Assembly (NCBI GenBank): GCA_027924585.1
Contig: BSBM01000076.1
Coordinates: 10,648,001-10,712,000, forward strand
Direction of reading: 5' to 3'
DNA: 64,000 nucleotides
Source of the DNA: Larix kaempferi
Lineage: Eukaryota > Streptophyta > Pinopsida > Pinales > Pinaceae
A program made the translations under genes and the position numbers. Shown in pieces: positions 1 through 13,700 of this stretch. Under the pieces are notes generated by a model. The model did no database searches and had not been told where the DNA came from. It saw only the letters and a list, made by a program, of their open reading frames with translations. Each line of letters opens with the position of its first letter. Positions within the stretch are counted from its first letter, which is position 1.

Positions 1-1589
1 TTTAGAAACAAGAACTCAAAATACATAGATTGGGGCAAAGGAGGTGCATCCACAGAAAAAACTTTAATTTTCCTCTCCTTGAGAAGGAAGACTTACCACG
101 CACTCAATACATAGTTTAAATTCATTCATAACACCCATTTATATATCATAAATGGACAAGGAAACATTTCCCTTACTTAGTCATTTTATCAAATAGTTGT
201 CATACAGGAAATTCCAAAACATTTATTCAAATATTTTTCCAACTAAATGATTATACACATCAATCATTTAGTCATCATCATAAACAAGATTTTCATGGCA
301 AATCACCATAACAAATATTGAATACATTATACTCATTACTATATAATGTTTAAATCATAAACAAGAAATAGATACAATACACTTATCTTTTCACGATGAA
401 GCTCAAAGGAAACTACCTATGGGGGGACTAATTTCTTCCCAACCATAGGTTATTCCACAATAAAATTCCACCCCCATGTTGGGATATGAGGGCACCATGG
501 AAAAGAATATTGTCAAGGTTTCCAAAACCCCTCTTCTTTTCACTAAAGGCTTCCAATCTACCAACCAAGAAAGTCACTATAACCAACTCTTTGTTCAACC
601 TCTAAGCTAGCAGAGCTCTTGGCACTCAACCATTGCTCCATACAACACAAAAATCCATCATTTCTATGCTCTTTCAGGCCCTTGGGAATGTATTTCCTCT
701 CTATTCTCTTTAGTATGGTCAATGTGAGCCCAAGACATTGCCTACTTCTAGGTTCCATTTCCAGCATTGTGAAGCTTCTTTGACATGGAGTTTATGGTTC
801 TTTGGAAAAACGAACAGGCGATCAACCTTTAGGGATTTGAAATGGTATCTAGTTCCTCTCAAATGGTGTCTAATATCATCCAACAAACTTTATTTCATCT
901 CTCCATGGTTCATATGAGAGTTGCGATGAGTTTTATTACTTCAAATTCTTATTTTTCTCTCCAAGTACCCTCTTCTTTCCAAGATTCTCTCTCCCCATTC
1001 GAATTTCCATCCATCAATGGAATGAATGAGTGTGTGAAAGGAGTATTTCCTCCACCCATTTCTTGGTTCCCAAAATGTAGGAGGCAGTACTACAAAACTG
1101 GAACTGGGAACTTTTGGCATATGATTATTATGTTCTCATATTCACATTTCTCCTTTCATTTTACCAGGCTATCTATTCAAGTTTATCTCAAACTTGAGGA
1201 TAAATGATGATAGGAAAATGAAATCAAGGAGGTTTATGGATAGGGTAAACCATAATCATAACACAAAGGTCATTTCCCCATTGTATCCCATGACCTTTCC
1301 CTTTGGTGGACTCATAGCCCCATCAATGTCATCCCCATAAATCGACCTTGGAATCTTTTCATCAATATTACAATAATCATGTTTACCAATGTTCAAAATC
1401 ACCATGGCAAAAACCTCATGGTTGCAAGCAACACATAATTAGATGAAAGCATAGTTTCAATTTAAACACAATCAAGTTCAAAGGGTTGAGAATAGGGCAT
1501 TACAACAAACCCTAAGGGGAATTAAATCTAATGTCCCACAAGACAATTGTGATAGGGAAAGAGACCCATGGTATTTCCTAGGGTACTAC
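1..1589. other. Non-coding left flank, possibly part of an LTR
   Basis: I recognise no protein or RNA gene here. The longest open stretch (842-1207, plus, 121 codons) is low-complexity and matches nothing I know. At 1494-1503 the sequence reads GGGCATTACA; on the minus strand this is TGTAATGCCC, a typical start of a gypsy LTR. So 1-1503 could be the beginning of a minus-strand LTR that leaves the window, but no partner LTR or TSD is visible. Bases 1585-1589 (ACTAC) are the left target-site copy of element A. Confidence 0.3.
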
Positions 1590-4500
1590 TGTCACCTACC
1601 CAATTTCTGAAATTATTATTTTATTGACAAAATACTTTATGTTAAATTTTAATTACAAAGTTTTGTAATTATGACCAAGTTCGGTCAAGGATGAATGTAA
1701 TTATTGAATTATTATTATTTAATAAATTAAAGTAGGAGACAAACACCCAAGGGAACTGTTAAATGAGTGTTCACTGACCCACTAGGAGGAATGGAAGCTG
1801 CTAGAAGGCATGGGACAGATGGCAGCACCTGCACTTCACCACTAGCTGTTGGTTATGGGACAACTACCCCTACAAATGTGGCATTATCCCCCAGGTGGAG
1901 GGAGTGAGCAGGCAACTCATTTAATGACCAGTTAACAACTGAAAGGCCTAGGCAGCCTACATAAGGAAAATTCAAATTGAGTATAAAGCTCTTACACAAT
2001 ATTTTCTGCAGAAATATTCCTCACGTGCATCAGGTGATGATTGAGAGATTTGAATAGGGAGGCTATGTGAGTGCATTGTAAGTCTGCAAATTATTCTGAG
2101 AAGAAGAAACACAGGTGCTGGTGCAGGTCCCTTTGACTGCTAAGTTTTCAATACTGGATAACTATTACTATTGCAAGTTGAGTTCCTAAGCTTCTAAGTT
2201 TCTTCCTCCTGGTGGTTCAGTGAACAGGCTCGGGGGTCCTAAGGCAAGTAACTTGGCTGTCTTAAGGAATTGGTTGGGTGGAATAGGCTCCTTGGGCTAT
2301 TTGTTTCCCCACATATTAACCAGGTTTTGCTGTTTCCTATTTTGTTTACAGTTTAATAATTCTGTTTAGTGAAATCATCAAACTCTGTTTTGTAAATGTA
2401 TTTATTTTTTATCTTTGTTTAAGTCTGAATGATAAGCTTTGTTTAAAATCTGATTAGAAAATGAACTCTATATTTTTCCACATGCTGTTATTTGCATCAT
2501 ACTCTAGTATAGAGAAGAAAATTAAATAATAGATGAGAGATAGGCAGATTGCCATTTGATTGGATAAATAATTATAGTAAGTGATTTGTTTGCCATTCTG
2601 ACCTATATCTAAACAAAGTAAGAATTTATTGTATAAGTATAGATAGTGTTATAGGATTCCTTTATTATCTCATAAAATATAAATCTAGTTTAATTTGTGT
2701 ACAGTCATGTATTTTCTTCTTATTTCTATTCAGTCAAGATAACAAACAAATGCAATTAAAATCATACATATCAGGTTTTCCAAGTAATAGTGTTTTACAA
2801 TGCTTTTAACAGTTGCTATAATTGATCAATAAATAGTTTTCTTATCTTTACATATACTGTATTTTCTTCACTATTTTTCCTATTTGAATTCATGTATCAA
2901 TTATTTATTTAAGTAATAGCAAGACCTATTATATTGAAACCCTAGTTCTATATTCATACTTTACATTTCTTCCTCAAAGACAAATTATAGACATCATTCA
3001 AAGATTAATCACTGTTACGACTTAGTAAACCCTAGAAAATATCTTATAGGCTCGATACTTCACACAGGTTTATTTAAACAGTAGTCGAAGGCACGTTTAC
3101 ATACTCTTGAATAAATTTTTAGTTCACATCCTAACATTTAAACAAATACATTATCAAGATTTTGTTCACAACGAGTAAGTCTTGAACATAAACCCTAGCT
3201 TAAAAACTCGTTCACTTTTGGATATTACAGTTACAATGTCTCTTTTCAAAACTAGAACGCAGAGATCAAACCCTCTCAACGCATTGTTTAAACGATCAAA
3301 CTAGTACAGTAATTTTCAATCATTCATACCAACAATAAAATCAAAACACATGCTTACAGTCTTGCATTTGTAAACCCTCGATCAGAAGACAACCTTTGTG
3401 GCTCAGTAAAACTCAACAATCTTTAATTTAGAAAAATGAACTATAGTTTTTAAGTACAAAAGAGAACCCTCAGATCTCGACTTACATTTAGAACTAGAAA
3501 CAAAATTTTCACCATGATTCGGTTACGGTTTCACAGTACTCGGGACTAGCCCTCTTCCATTTTAAACATAGTTTAGAATCAAGAAATAACGAAGACTGTA
3601 CAGGGTTTTCACCCTTAATAATTTTAGCAAACAAACAAAAGTTTGAAGTCCCCATTGTTAAAACATAATCAGGCATCAAATAGCCTTTAGTAACCCATTT
3701 GACTGAGAAGTTACCCTTGGTACAAATCAAAACAAAACAAGACAAGCTTAAAACCTTGCTTATGGCCATCACTGTTACAGGTCGAAGATTTCCATTCTCG
3801 ACACAATAAAAAACACATCAAGGTACCTACGAGGCATGAAGAACCACCAAAGCTTACCAGGAAGCCGTAGTAGCTTTCCTTCCATTCTTATGGCACAAAA
3901 AAACTTCCAACGAAGAGAACCACTTACCAAAAACACAAAGCGAATGGTTATAAACGGGTGACACTTTTCTGAATGCAAAATCTACGTTTTTAACTAGCAT
4001 TTAAATTCTTACTAAATTACCTCGAGAGTGCTTTTCCAACTGTCGATGGCGAAAACAAAGCTCGACTATAATCCTTCTTACTCGCAAGAAAAACCAACAG
4101 GTGTTATCACCTTTCGAAAGAGCCAAAGAACCAACGAATGAGTACTCTCAACAAGTTGATGCTCACCTACCCTTCATACTATGACATCACGACCTTTTGG
4201 CTTGAAGCCAAAGCCTGCAACACTTAAACGTTTACTCTCATAGGTTATAGGTTCGAAACCCTGGAAGAACACCTTCTATTACCCTAAAAATTTGGCAGCC
4301 TGTCGGCCTCATTACATTAACACATTGAAAGGCTGAAACTTTTGCCATCAATACAAACAACATGGTTTAGGGTTACTAAAACCAACGAACGAGATCTGGA
4401 GTGATCAACGGCTAGAGAAGAGCCAACAATGCAACGTGGAAAGCCGAGCAAACCTCGCATTAATACCTCATTAATTACCAACAGCTAACAAAGTTGCCAA

Positions 4501-5881
4501 CCTTGCATGTCAAGGAACAATACAGTGTACAACACGGAGAAGAGATGATGGAGTATCCTTGCCAGCTAGAACTCTCCACTACATTATCATCCAAAGTTCA
4601 CAAGGTTAGGCTACGTGGATTGCTGCCACCCATTCCATTTTGAAGTGCATTTATTTTCACATTACTGTAACTCTGTCAACCTGCAACACAAGTTAATATC
4701 CATCTTATCAATCACCTTAACGTCGAGATGTGGGCAATTACATTTTAACATTAACACTTAGGGAAAGGGTTCATACTTATAACATAGTTTCAAATTATCA
4801 CTTAAAGCCACGACCTCAATAAGTCGTTATGATCATTTAGTGGATATTATAGGATAATATCCTATGGTGTTAGTGAAATATATAGGATTTCTTTTGTCTT
4901 ACAAACTAATGCTTTTGTTTTCATAGTTTGATATAGTAAAAATCACCTCTTGTCAAATAGAAATATGTAGTGCATATTTTATACAATTCCAAAGTTTTAA
5001 ATTGGTGTCAAAATAATAGAGTAATATGCTATGCTTTATGTAAATAATTGATAGCTACAAGATACATTGTTACTTCTTCTTTATAGGTTGTGTATTGAAA
5101 TGCCAAATGCAATACATAGAATAAGTCTAAGATTTTGTAAGACGCCATTTATATATGATAGCTCGAAGTTGTAAATTCCTACGAATATCGTATTTGCATA
5201 CCTAAATAAATAATAGTATTGATTGTATTAATATCACTGATAGTGACCTCTTGACGATAATCATAACAATACAAGGAGAAAGTTAGTCGACATGGGTTGA
5301 TAACATTAAGGAGCTTTGTAAAACATTGCTAATGCAGGAGTAGAATTCTTGTATCCATACCTTCAGGTTTTAATGTCGCAAGGAAGCACTTAACATTTTA
5401 TATTGACGACGTTATGAAAAACACAAGTACTCTAATTTTTATGCTGTCTTGAATATTTCTTACCTGCGGTCTGCACATGGAAACAAGTTCAATTGCCTTA
5501 GCTAATCGTAGCTAAGTAAGCTCCAGGGTGCCTCATAGGACCCCTTTTATCAACAAACAAACTGTCAGCAATACATCAAGGATTTTAAAGCAGTACAACT
5601 GTATTAACATGTAATTTTAACCAAGAACTTAAACAAATTTGTAAACTATACTTGTTTACATAAGCATACAAAGACCTTTCGTTTAAAAGGATTAACATCC
5701 GTTTATACCCGAAGTAGAAATTACAACCATGATATCTGAGGATGATGACGTGTCATCATCATTATTTTATCTTAGTTATGATTTTAATTAGTTTATATGT
5801 TCCGCATTAAATAATTCGGATAATTATCGTTATTATAATTTTTTTTCTTTTTTTTTCTTTTGGTATTTTCGGGATGTTACA
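1590..5881 (+). repeat. Element A 5' LTR (4292 bp)
   Basis: Direct repeat of 10745-15059. It begins TGTCACC and ends GGGATGTTACA, three bases before the primer binding site. A TATA-like GTATAAAG lies at 1981-1988, but the matching place in the 3' LTR reads GCAGGTAG, so the promoter assignment is weak. Antisense open frames at 3509-3772 and 3775-3978 are carried passively: the 3' LTR copy of the first differs mainly by amino-acid replacements. Confidence 0.95.
5741..5760. promoter_or_regulatory. 20-bp palindrome with ACGT core in element A 5' LTR
   Basis: Two perfect 9-bp arms, GATGATGAC and GTCATCATC, surround a GT centre. The middle contains TGACGTGTCA, an ACGT-core site of the kind plant bZIP factors bind. 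The 3' LTR has the same palindrome with both arms changed in step (14913-14932). Confidence 0.5.
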
Positions 5882-5883
5882 TG

Positions 5884-5895
5884 TGGTATCAGAGC
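5884..5895 (+). other. Primer binding site of element A (initiator Met tRNA)
   Basis: TGGTATCAGAGC begins three bases after the 5' LTR. It is the standard plant retrotransposon primer site complementary to the 3' end of initiator Met tRNA and fixes the element as plus strand. Confidence 0.9.
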
Positions 5896-6023
5896 TCATG
5901 TTCGAACTCTAGGCCTGAAAAAGGTCCAAGAACACGCAACACCAATTTTAATTACAGCATAAAGTTTACTAATTCAAAAATATAAATTACTGTGTTATAC
6001 AGAAACTATTTTAAGTTACAGGT

Positions 6024-7283
6024 ATGGAGAACTTAGCAGAACATGTAGAAGACAGATTTCAACCAAACAACCATAGCTCAGGACAACACTATGCAGAAGA
6101 AGGCCATGAGTTATTAAATAGAAATTCATCAGAATTGTTACGTGCGTTTCAGGAATTAAAGGCAGAAATTAGATCTGTGAAACAAGACAATGAAAGAATT
6201 CTGAAGGCCTAGGAAGAGTTAAACGAAGTGCTGTTTGAACAGTGCCCAATTGATAAGCAAGGGAGAGATAATGAAGATATCTCCAAGGCTGAGGATCTGC
6301 CTCATGGTAACAAAAGTAAGAAAATGAAAATCGATGATATGAACAATAGTTCAACATCATCAGGAGATGCTATTGAAGAACGTAAAAAGAGGCGTAACTT
6401 TTCAAGCGATAGTAGTAAAGGAGATTACAAACCCAGAAAGAAAAGTCATAAGGAGTGTGAGCAGATTTTCGGGGAGTTCAAAAAGATTAAACCTCCAATG
6501 TTTAATGGAGAAACTGAGAAGGGCGAGACAGCTGAAGCATGGCTGTCCGGTATGAAGAAATATTTCCAGATTTATAACTATTCAGAGTCCTTGAAAGCAA
6601 AAATGGCTATATATAACTTGACCGGAAAAGTGGATATTTGGTGGTAGGACATCAAAAGAGTAAAGGGCATCAAGGATAAAGATGTAAACTGGAGTACTTT
6701 TAAACGATACTTTAAGAATAAGTTTTTATCTGAACAATACTATGAAGAAAAATGCAAAGAGTTCTACGATTTGAAGCTGGGAGGTATGAACATGAAGGAA
6801 ATGAATAGTAAATTTCTGAACTTACTGAGATATGTGCCATACCTCATAGAAGAAAAACCAAAAATTCAAAGATACTTGAGCTGCCTACCTTTCAATATTA
6901 AGGACATAATCGAGTATGATAGTCCAAAGACCTTGGAGGAGGCTATGAGAAAGGCGGTTTTCTGTTATGACACTAATCGGAAAAGAGAAGGAATGACAAA
7001 CTAGAAAAGTCATAAACCCAACAATTTTGAACTGGAAAAGAAAAATTTCAGATTCAGTGGAAATTTCGGTTTCCAAAAAAAAAAGTTCCAGAATTGGAGT
7101 TTTCAAGGAAATAATTTCAGAAACAGTCAGCAACAGAATTTTACAGCACCCATAAATGCTCCCAATAATACTAGGACCAGTGAACAAAAGGCACCTATCA
7201 AATGTTTTGAATGTCAAGGTCCTCACTATGTATCAGGATGTCCCAAGAGGAAGCGGACAACTAACAACATTCACTCTATTTAG
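6024..7283 (+). pseudogene. gag: Element A gag (broken)
   Basis: Gag capsid and nucleocapsid region of a gypsy element. The first ATG is at 6024. The capsid-like part (about 6460-7000) has the usual gypsy pattern, with a PPMFNGE segment, a KVDIWW segment and a following YxxLRYVPYL-like helix region. A zinc knuckle of form CX2CX3HX4C lies at 7203-7241 and would bind the RNA genome. Four in-frame TAG codons (6210, 6645, 7002, 7281) interrupt the frame. Each sits where a CAG glutamine codon is plausible, so C-to-T decay is the simplest cause. No frameshift is needed across gag. The frame runs directly into protease, as in single-ORF chromoviruses. Confidence 0.85.
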
Positions 7284-10200
7284 ACTGAACCTACTGTTGG
7301 AGACATGGCGAGGGAGATGCCCCGAATCAATGCAACACTTGACAACAGGCAAGCAGATCATCAAATCTCTATGGTAGAGATTGAAGGTATGCTACAAAAT
7401 CATCCTGTTACTGTTTTAATTGACCCAGGTGCTAGCTTAAGTTATATATCACCAGATATAGTGGAAAGTCTTAAATTAAAAACAGAAAAGTTCAGTAAAT
7501 CTTGGTTGGTTAGACTAGTAACTGGAACAAAGAGGAAAGTATCAGATTTTATAGAAAGTTGTGCTTTATCCATGAATAAGTTACAGACACAAATCAAGTT
7601 GAATATTTTACCTTTAGGATCCTATGATATTATAATCAGAATGGATTGGTTAGAATCCCATCATGTCATTATGCACTGTTATGAAAAAAGTTTTACATGT
7701 TTAAATGAAGAAGGAAAAACTGTAGAAGTAAAATGTATCCCAAGAAAGGTAACCCTTAGACACATTTCAGCTATGCAAGTTAAGAGGGCAGTTAGGAAAG
7801 GATGTCAGTTGTTTGCAGTAAATGTAGTAAATGATGAGTTTATTTGTAAAGAGGACAAACTGAAATTAGAAGACATACCTGTCCTAAAGGATTTTAGGGA
7901 TGGATTTCCTGAGGAGATTCCAGGATTACCTCCTAAAAGAGATTTAGATTTTACCATCGAGTTAATATTAGGAGCAGTACCAAATTCTAAAGCTCCATAT
8001 AGAATGAATATACTGGAATTAAACGAATTGAAATCACAGTTGAAGGAACTGATTGATAAGACCCAGCGTGTCTCCTTGGGGAGCACCTGTCATATTTGTT
8101 AAGAAGAAAGATGGAACCCTAAGACTGTGCATAGATTATCGCCATCTTAATAAGATGACAATCAAGAATCGGTATCCGTTTCCCCGCATAGACGATCTAT
8201 TTGATCAACTGCGTGGAGCAACGATATTTTCAAAGATTGATCTAAGGTTAGGATATCATCAAGTACAGGTTAAGGATGAAGATATTTTCAAAACAGCTTT
8301 CAGAACTCGATATGGACATTACGAATTCGTAGTCATGCCATTTGGCTTGACTAATGCCCCGACTGTATTTATGTGTTTGATGAACAATATTCTACACAAA
8401 TACTTAGATAAATTTGCAGTTGTGTTTATAGATGACATTTTAGTGTATTCTAAGAGAAAAGAAGAGCACGATGAACATCTACATATTATCTTACAAGTTC
8501 TGAGAGATCATCAACTATATGCTAAGTTTAGTAAGTGTGACTTCCACAAGGACAAAATTCAGTATTTAGGACACATAATTTCTAAAGTAGGAATCTCGGT
8601 TGACCCCGACAAGATAAAGGCCAGTAATGACTGGCCGATTCCAAAAGATGTGTCGGATGTAAGATCATTTATGGGTATTAATGGATATTACAGAAAATTT
8701 ATAGAGAATTTTTCGAGGATTGCCAACCCCATAACTTCCTTACAGAAAAAAGGGAAGAAATTTGTGTGGGATAAAAAATGTTCTGACAATTTTAAGTAGT
8801 TAAAGGAATTGCTGACTACAACACCTATTCTGAGGATAGCAGATCCTAATAAAGATTTCATAGTTTGCACAGATGCTTGTAATGACAGACTCGGTGGAGT
8901 CCTAACGCAAGAAGGGGATGCGGTGGCATACGAATCAAGAAAGATGAAAATACATGAGAAGAATTACTCTACCTATGATTTAGAATTATTAGCAGTAATT
9001 CATGCTTTAAAAATGTGGCGTCACCACCTTATTGGCAGAAAATTCACCTTATTGATAGACAACACAGGTCTGAAATATTTATTAGATCAGACAAATCTGA
9101 ATGCTAGACAAGCTAGATGGTTAACTTTCTTAAGTGAGTATGATTTCAAAATTTAGCATATTAAAGGGAAAGAGAACAAGGTTGCGGATGCATTGAGTCA
9201 TAAAGCAAAACTGAATTTTATTTCAGCCATCAGTACTTACTCAACAGATTTAGAAAATCAGATCCTTAAAAGGAGTGAAACGGATGAAGAATACAGAAAA
9301 TTAAAGGAAAAGACAGCAAACAACAGTTCTGAAAACTCTATGGCAGATTACAGATTGAAGGAAAATGGACTTTTGCTATACAAAAATAGATTGTATGTAC
9401 CTAACATACCAGAAATAAAAATTTTGATTTTAAATGAGATGCACAAAAGCCATTGTTCTGGCCATCCAGGTTATCAGAAGACCATTACTATGCTCAGGAA
9501 AGAATACTATTGGCCCAAAATGAAAGATGAAGTAGTAGAGTACATAGTTAAATGTTTGGATTGTCAAAAAGTGAAAGTTGAACACCAACATCCTGCCGGA
9601 TTGTTACATCCATTACCTATACCGAGTTGGAAATGGGAAGTGATAAGCATAGACTTTATTACTGGACTACCCAAAAATCAGAAACAAAATGACTCTATCA
9701 TGGTGGTAGTAGACAAACTGAGCAAAGAAGCACACTTTATACCTGTGAAGACTACTCATAAGGCTCCCGACATTGCAGAAATCTTCATGAAACAGATTTT
9801 TCGATTACATGGTATTCCAAAAGTTATAATTTCAGACCGTGACTCTAAATTTACTGGAAAATTTTGGAGATCTTTGTTTAAAGGGTTGAATACAACCTTA
9901 AATTTCCGCACAACATTTCATCCACAAACGGATGGACAGACAGAAAGGGTGAATCAAGTTTTAGAAGACTTACTGAGAATGTATGTTAAGGATCAACCTA
10001 GTAAGTGGGAAGACTACTTACACTTAACAGAATTTGCATATAATAACCATTATCATGCATCATCTAGACTTAGCCCATTTGAAATTCTTTATGGTAGGAA
10101 ATGTGATACACCTGTTTCTTGGAATGACCCAGTAAATAGAGTTGTTTTAAGACCTGAATTATTACACGAGTTAGAACTAATTGTGAAACAGGTACAAGGA

Positions 10201-10704
10201 AATTTAAAAGTTGCTCAAGATAGGCAAAAGAGTCAAGCAGATTTAAAAAGGACTCATAAAGAGTTCCAGGTTGGTGAACATGTGTTCCTCAAGGTAAGAC
10301 CGAAAAAGAGTTCATTGAAATTGGGAAGCTGTGCCAAGTTGGCACCCAGGTATTGTGGTCCTTTTGAAATATTGTCCAAGGTTGGACTAGTGGCATACCA
10401 ACTGGCCTTGCCACCAAATTTAAAAGTACATAACGTTTGTCATATATCATTTTTAAAGAAGTATGTACACGATGCTACTCATGTTGTAAACTGGAATGAT
10501 GTACAGGTGGGACAAGACGGAGATTTTCAGGTGGAACCGGACTGTATCCTCGAAAGGAGGAAAACTCTGCTCCGGAATCGCACCATTGGGCAAGTGAAGG
10601 TGTAATGGAAGCACCTTAGCCCAGAAGAGGCAACCTGGGAGTTAGAGAGTAGTATGTAGGTAGCATACCCAACTCTATTTTAGGAACACTTAGAGAGTGA
10701 TTGA
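7284..10704 (+). pseudogene. pol: Element A pol: protease, RT, RNase H, integrase, chromodomain-like tail (broken)
   Basis: Protease has the LIDPGAS active-site motif near 7416 (DPG rather than DTG/DSG). RT follows with [15 protein letters not shown] near 8098 and the catalytic FIDDILVYS near 8428. RNase H starts with CTDAC near 8866, and integrase with its HHCC finger and DDE core lies about 9430-10080 (HPQTDGQTERVNQ near 9921). The tail at 10540-10704 (CILERRKTLL, then SPEEATWELE) resembles the chromodomain of chromovirus integrases, which can steer insertion into heterochromatin. Breaks: a frameshift at about 8060 between protease and RT, and stops at 8797, 9154, 10603, 10657 and 10681. 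All but 10603 are TAG. No functional protein can be made. Confidence 0.9.
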
Positions 10705-10731
10705 CCAACATCGAGGACGATGTTGAGACTT

Positions 10732-10740
10732 AAGGGGGGG
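10732..10740 (+). other. Polypurine tract of element A
   Basis: AAGGGGGGG, four bases (TGTA) before the 3' LTR. It is the expected plus-strand DNA primer. Element D shows the same four-base gap between purine tract and LTR. Confidence 0.75.
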
Positions 10741-10744
10741 TGTA

Positions 10745-13700
10745 TGTCACTTACCCAATTTCTGAAATTATTATTTTATTGACAAAATACTTTATGTTAA
10801 ATTTTAATTACAAAGTTTTGTAATTATGACCAAGTTTGGTCAAGGATGAATGTAATTACTGAATTATTATTATTTAATAAATTAAAGTAGGAGACAAACA
10901 CCCAAGGGAATTGTTAAATGAGTGTTCATTGACCCACTGGGAGGAATGGAAGCTGTTAGAAGGCATGGGACAGATGGCAGCAATTGTACTTCACCACTAG
11001 CTGTTGGTTATGGGACAACTACCCCTGCAAATGGGGCATTATCCCCCAGGTGGAGGGTGTGAGCATGCAACTCATTTAATGACCAGTTAACAACTGAAAG
11101 TCCTAGGCAGCCTACATAAGGCAAATTCAAATTGAGCAGGTAGCTCTTACACAATATTTTCTGCAGAAATATTCCTCATGTGCATCAGGTGATGACTGAA
11201 AGATTCGAATGGGGAGGCTATGTGAGTGCATTGTAAGTCTGCAAATTATTCTGAGAAGAAGAAACAGAGGTGCTGGTGCAGGTCCCTTTGACTGCTAAGT
11301 TTTCAAGACTGGATAACTATTACTACTACAAGTTGAGGTCCTAAGCTTCTAAGTTTCTTCCTCCTGGTGGTTCAGTGAACAGGCTCGGGGGTCCTAAGGC
11401 AAGTAACTTGGCTGTCTTTAAGAATTGGTTGGGTGGAACAGGCTCCTTGGGCTGTTTGTTTCCCTACAGATTAACCAGGTTTTGTTGTTTCCTATTTTGT
11501 TTACAGTTTAATAATTTTGCTTAGTGAAATCATCAAACTCTGTTTTGTAAATGTATTTATTTCTGATCTTTGTTTAAGTCTGAATGATAAGCTTTCTTTA
11601 AAATCTGATTAGAAAATGAAATCTATATTTTTCCACATGCTGTTATTTGCATCGTACTCTAGTATAGAGAAGCAAATTAAATAATAGATGAGAGATAGGT
11701 AGATTTCCATTTGATTGGATAAATAATTATAGTAAGTGATTTGTTTTCCATTCTGACCTATATCTAAATAGAGTAAGAATTTACTGTATAAGTATAGATA
11801 GTGTTATAGGATTCCTTTGTTATCTCATAAAATATAAATCTAGTTTAATTTTTGTACAGTCATGTATTTTCTTCTTATTTCTATTTAGTCAAGATAGCAA
11901 ACAAATGCAATTAAAATCATACACATCAGGTTTTCCAAGTAATAGTGTTTTCCAATGATTTTAACAGCTGCTAGAATTGATCAATAAATAGTTCTCTTAT
12001 TTTTACATATACTGTATTTTCTTCACTATTTTTCCTGTTTGAATTCATGTATCAATTATTTATTTCAGTAATATCAAGACCTATTATATTGAAACCCTAG
12101 TTCTGTATTCATACTTTCCATTTCTTCCTCAAAGACAAATTATAGACATCATTCAAAGATTAATCACTGTTACGACTTAGTAAACCCTAGAAAATATTTT
12201 ATAGGCTCCATACTTCACACAGGTTTATTTAAACAGTAGTCGAAGGCACGTTTACATACTCTTGTATAAACTTTTAGTTCACATCCTAACATTTAAACAA
12301 ATACATCATCGATATTTTGTTCACAACGAGTAAGTCTTGAACATAAACCCTAGCTTAAAAACTCGTTCACTTTTGGATATTACAGTTACAGTGTCTCTTT
12401 TCAAAACTAGAACGCGGAGCGCAAACCCTCTCAACGCATTGTTTAAGCGATCAAACTAGTACAGTAATTTTCAAACATTCATACCAACAACGAAATCAAA
12501 ACACATGCTTACAGTCTTGCATTTGTAAACCCTCGATCAGAAGACAACCTTTGTGGCTCAGTAAAACTCAACAATCTTTAATTTAGAAAAACGAACTATA
12601 GTTTTTAAGTACAAAAGAGAACCCTCAGATCTCGGCCTACATTTAGAACTAGAAACAAAATTTTCACCATGATTCGGTTACGGTTTCACAGTACTCGGGA
12701 CTGGCCCTCTTCCATTTTAAACATAGTTTAGAATCAAGAAATAACAAAGACTGTACAGGGTTTTCACCCTTAACACTTTCAGCAAACAAACAAAAGTTTG
12801 AAGTCCCCATTGTTAAAACATAATCAGGCATCAAATAGCCTTTAGTAACCCATTTGACTGAGAAGTTACCCTCAGTACAAATCGAAACAAAACAAGACAA
12901 GCTTAAAACCTTGCTTGTGGCCATCACTGTTATAGCTTGAAGATTTCCATTCTCAACACAACAGAAAACACATCAAGGTACCTATGAGGCATGAAGAACC
13001 ACCGAAGCTTACCAGGAAGCCGTAGTAGCTTTCCTTCCATTTTTATGGCACATAAAACCTTCCAACGAAGATAACCACCTACCAAAAACACAAAGCGAAT
13101 GGTTATAAATGGGTGACACTTTTCTCAATGCAAAATCTATGTTTTAAACTTGCATTTAAATTCTTACTAAATTACCTTGAGAGTGGTTTTCCAACTGTCG
13201 ATGACGAAAACAAAGGTCGGCTATAATCCTTCTTACTCGCAGGAAAAACCAACAGGTGTTATCACCTTTTGAAAGAGCCAAAGAACCAACGACTGAGTAA
13301 TCTCAACAAGTTGATGCTCACCTACCCTTCATACTACGACATCACAGTCTTCTGGCTTGAAGCCAAAGCCTGCAACACTTAAATGTTACTCTCATAAGTT
13401 ACAGGTTCGAAACCCTGGAAGAACACCTTCTATTACCCTAAAAATTTGGCACCCTGTCGGCCTTATTACATTAACACATTGAAAGGATGAAACTTTTTCC
13501 ATCAATACATACAACACGGTTTAGGGTTATTAAAACCAACGAACGAGATCTGGAGTGATCAACAACTAGAGAAGAGCCAATAGTGCAACGTGGAAAGCCG
13601 AGCAAACCTCGCATTAATACCTCATTAATTACCAACAGCTAACAAAGTTGCCAACCTTGCATGTCAAGGAACGATGCAGTGTACAACATGGAGACGAGAC

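Noticed and set aside
3509-3772. 87-codon antisense ORF present in both LTRs of element A (also 12664-12927)
   Set aside because: It is shared only because LTRs are copies. The differences between the two are mostly amino-acid replacements, so there is no sign of selection on a protein.
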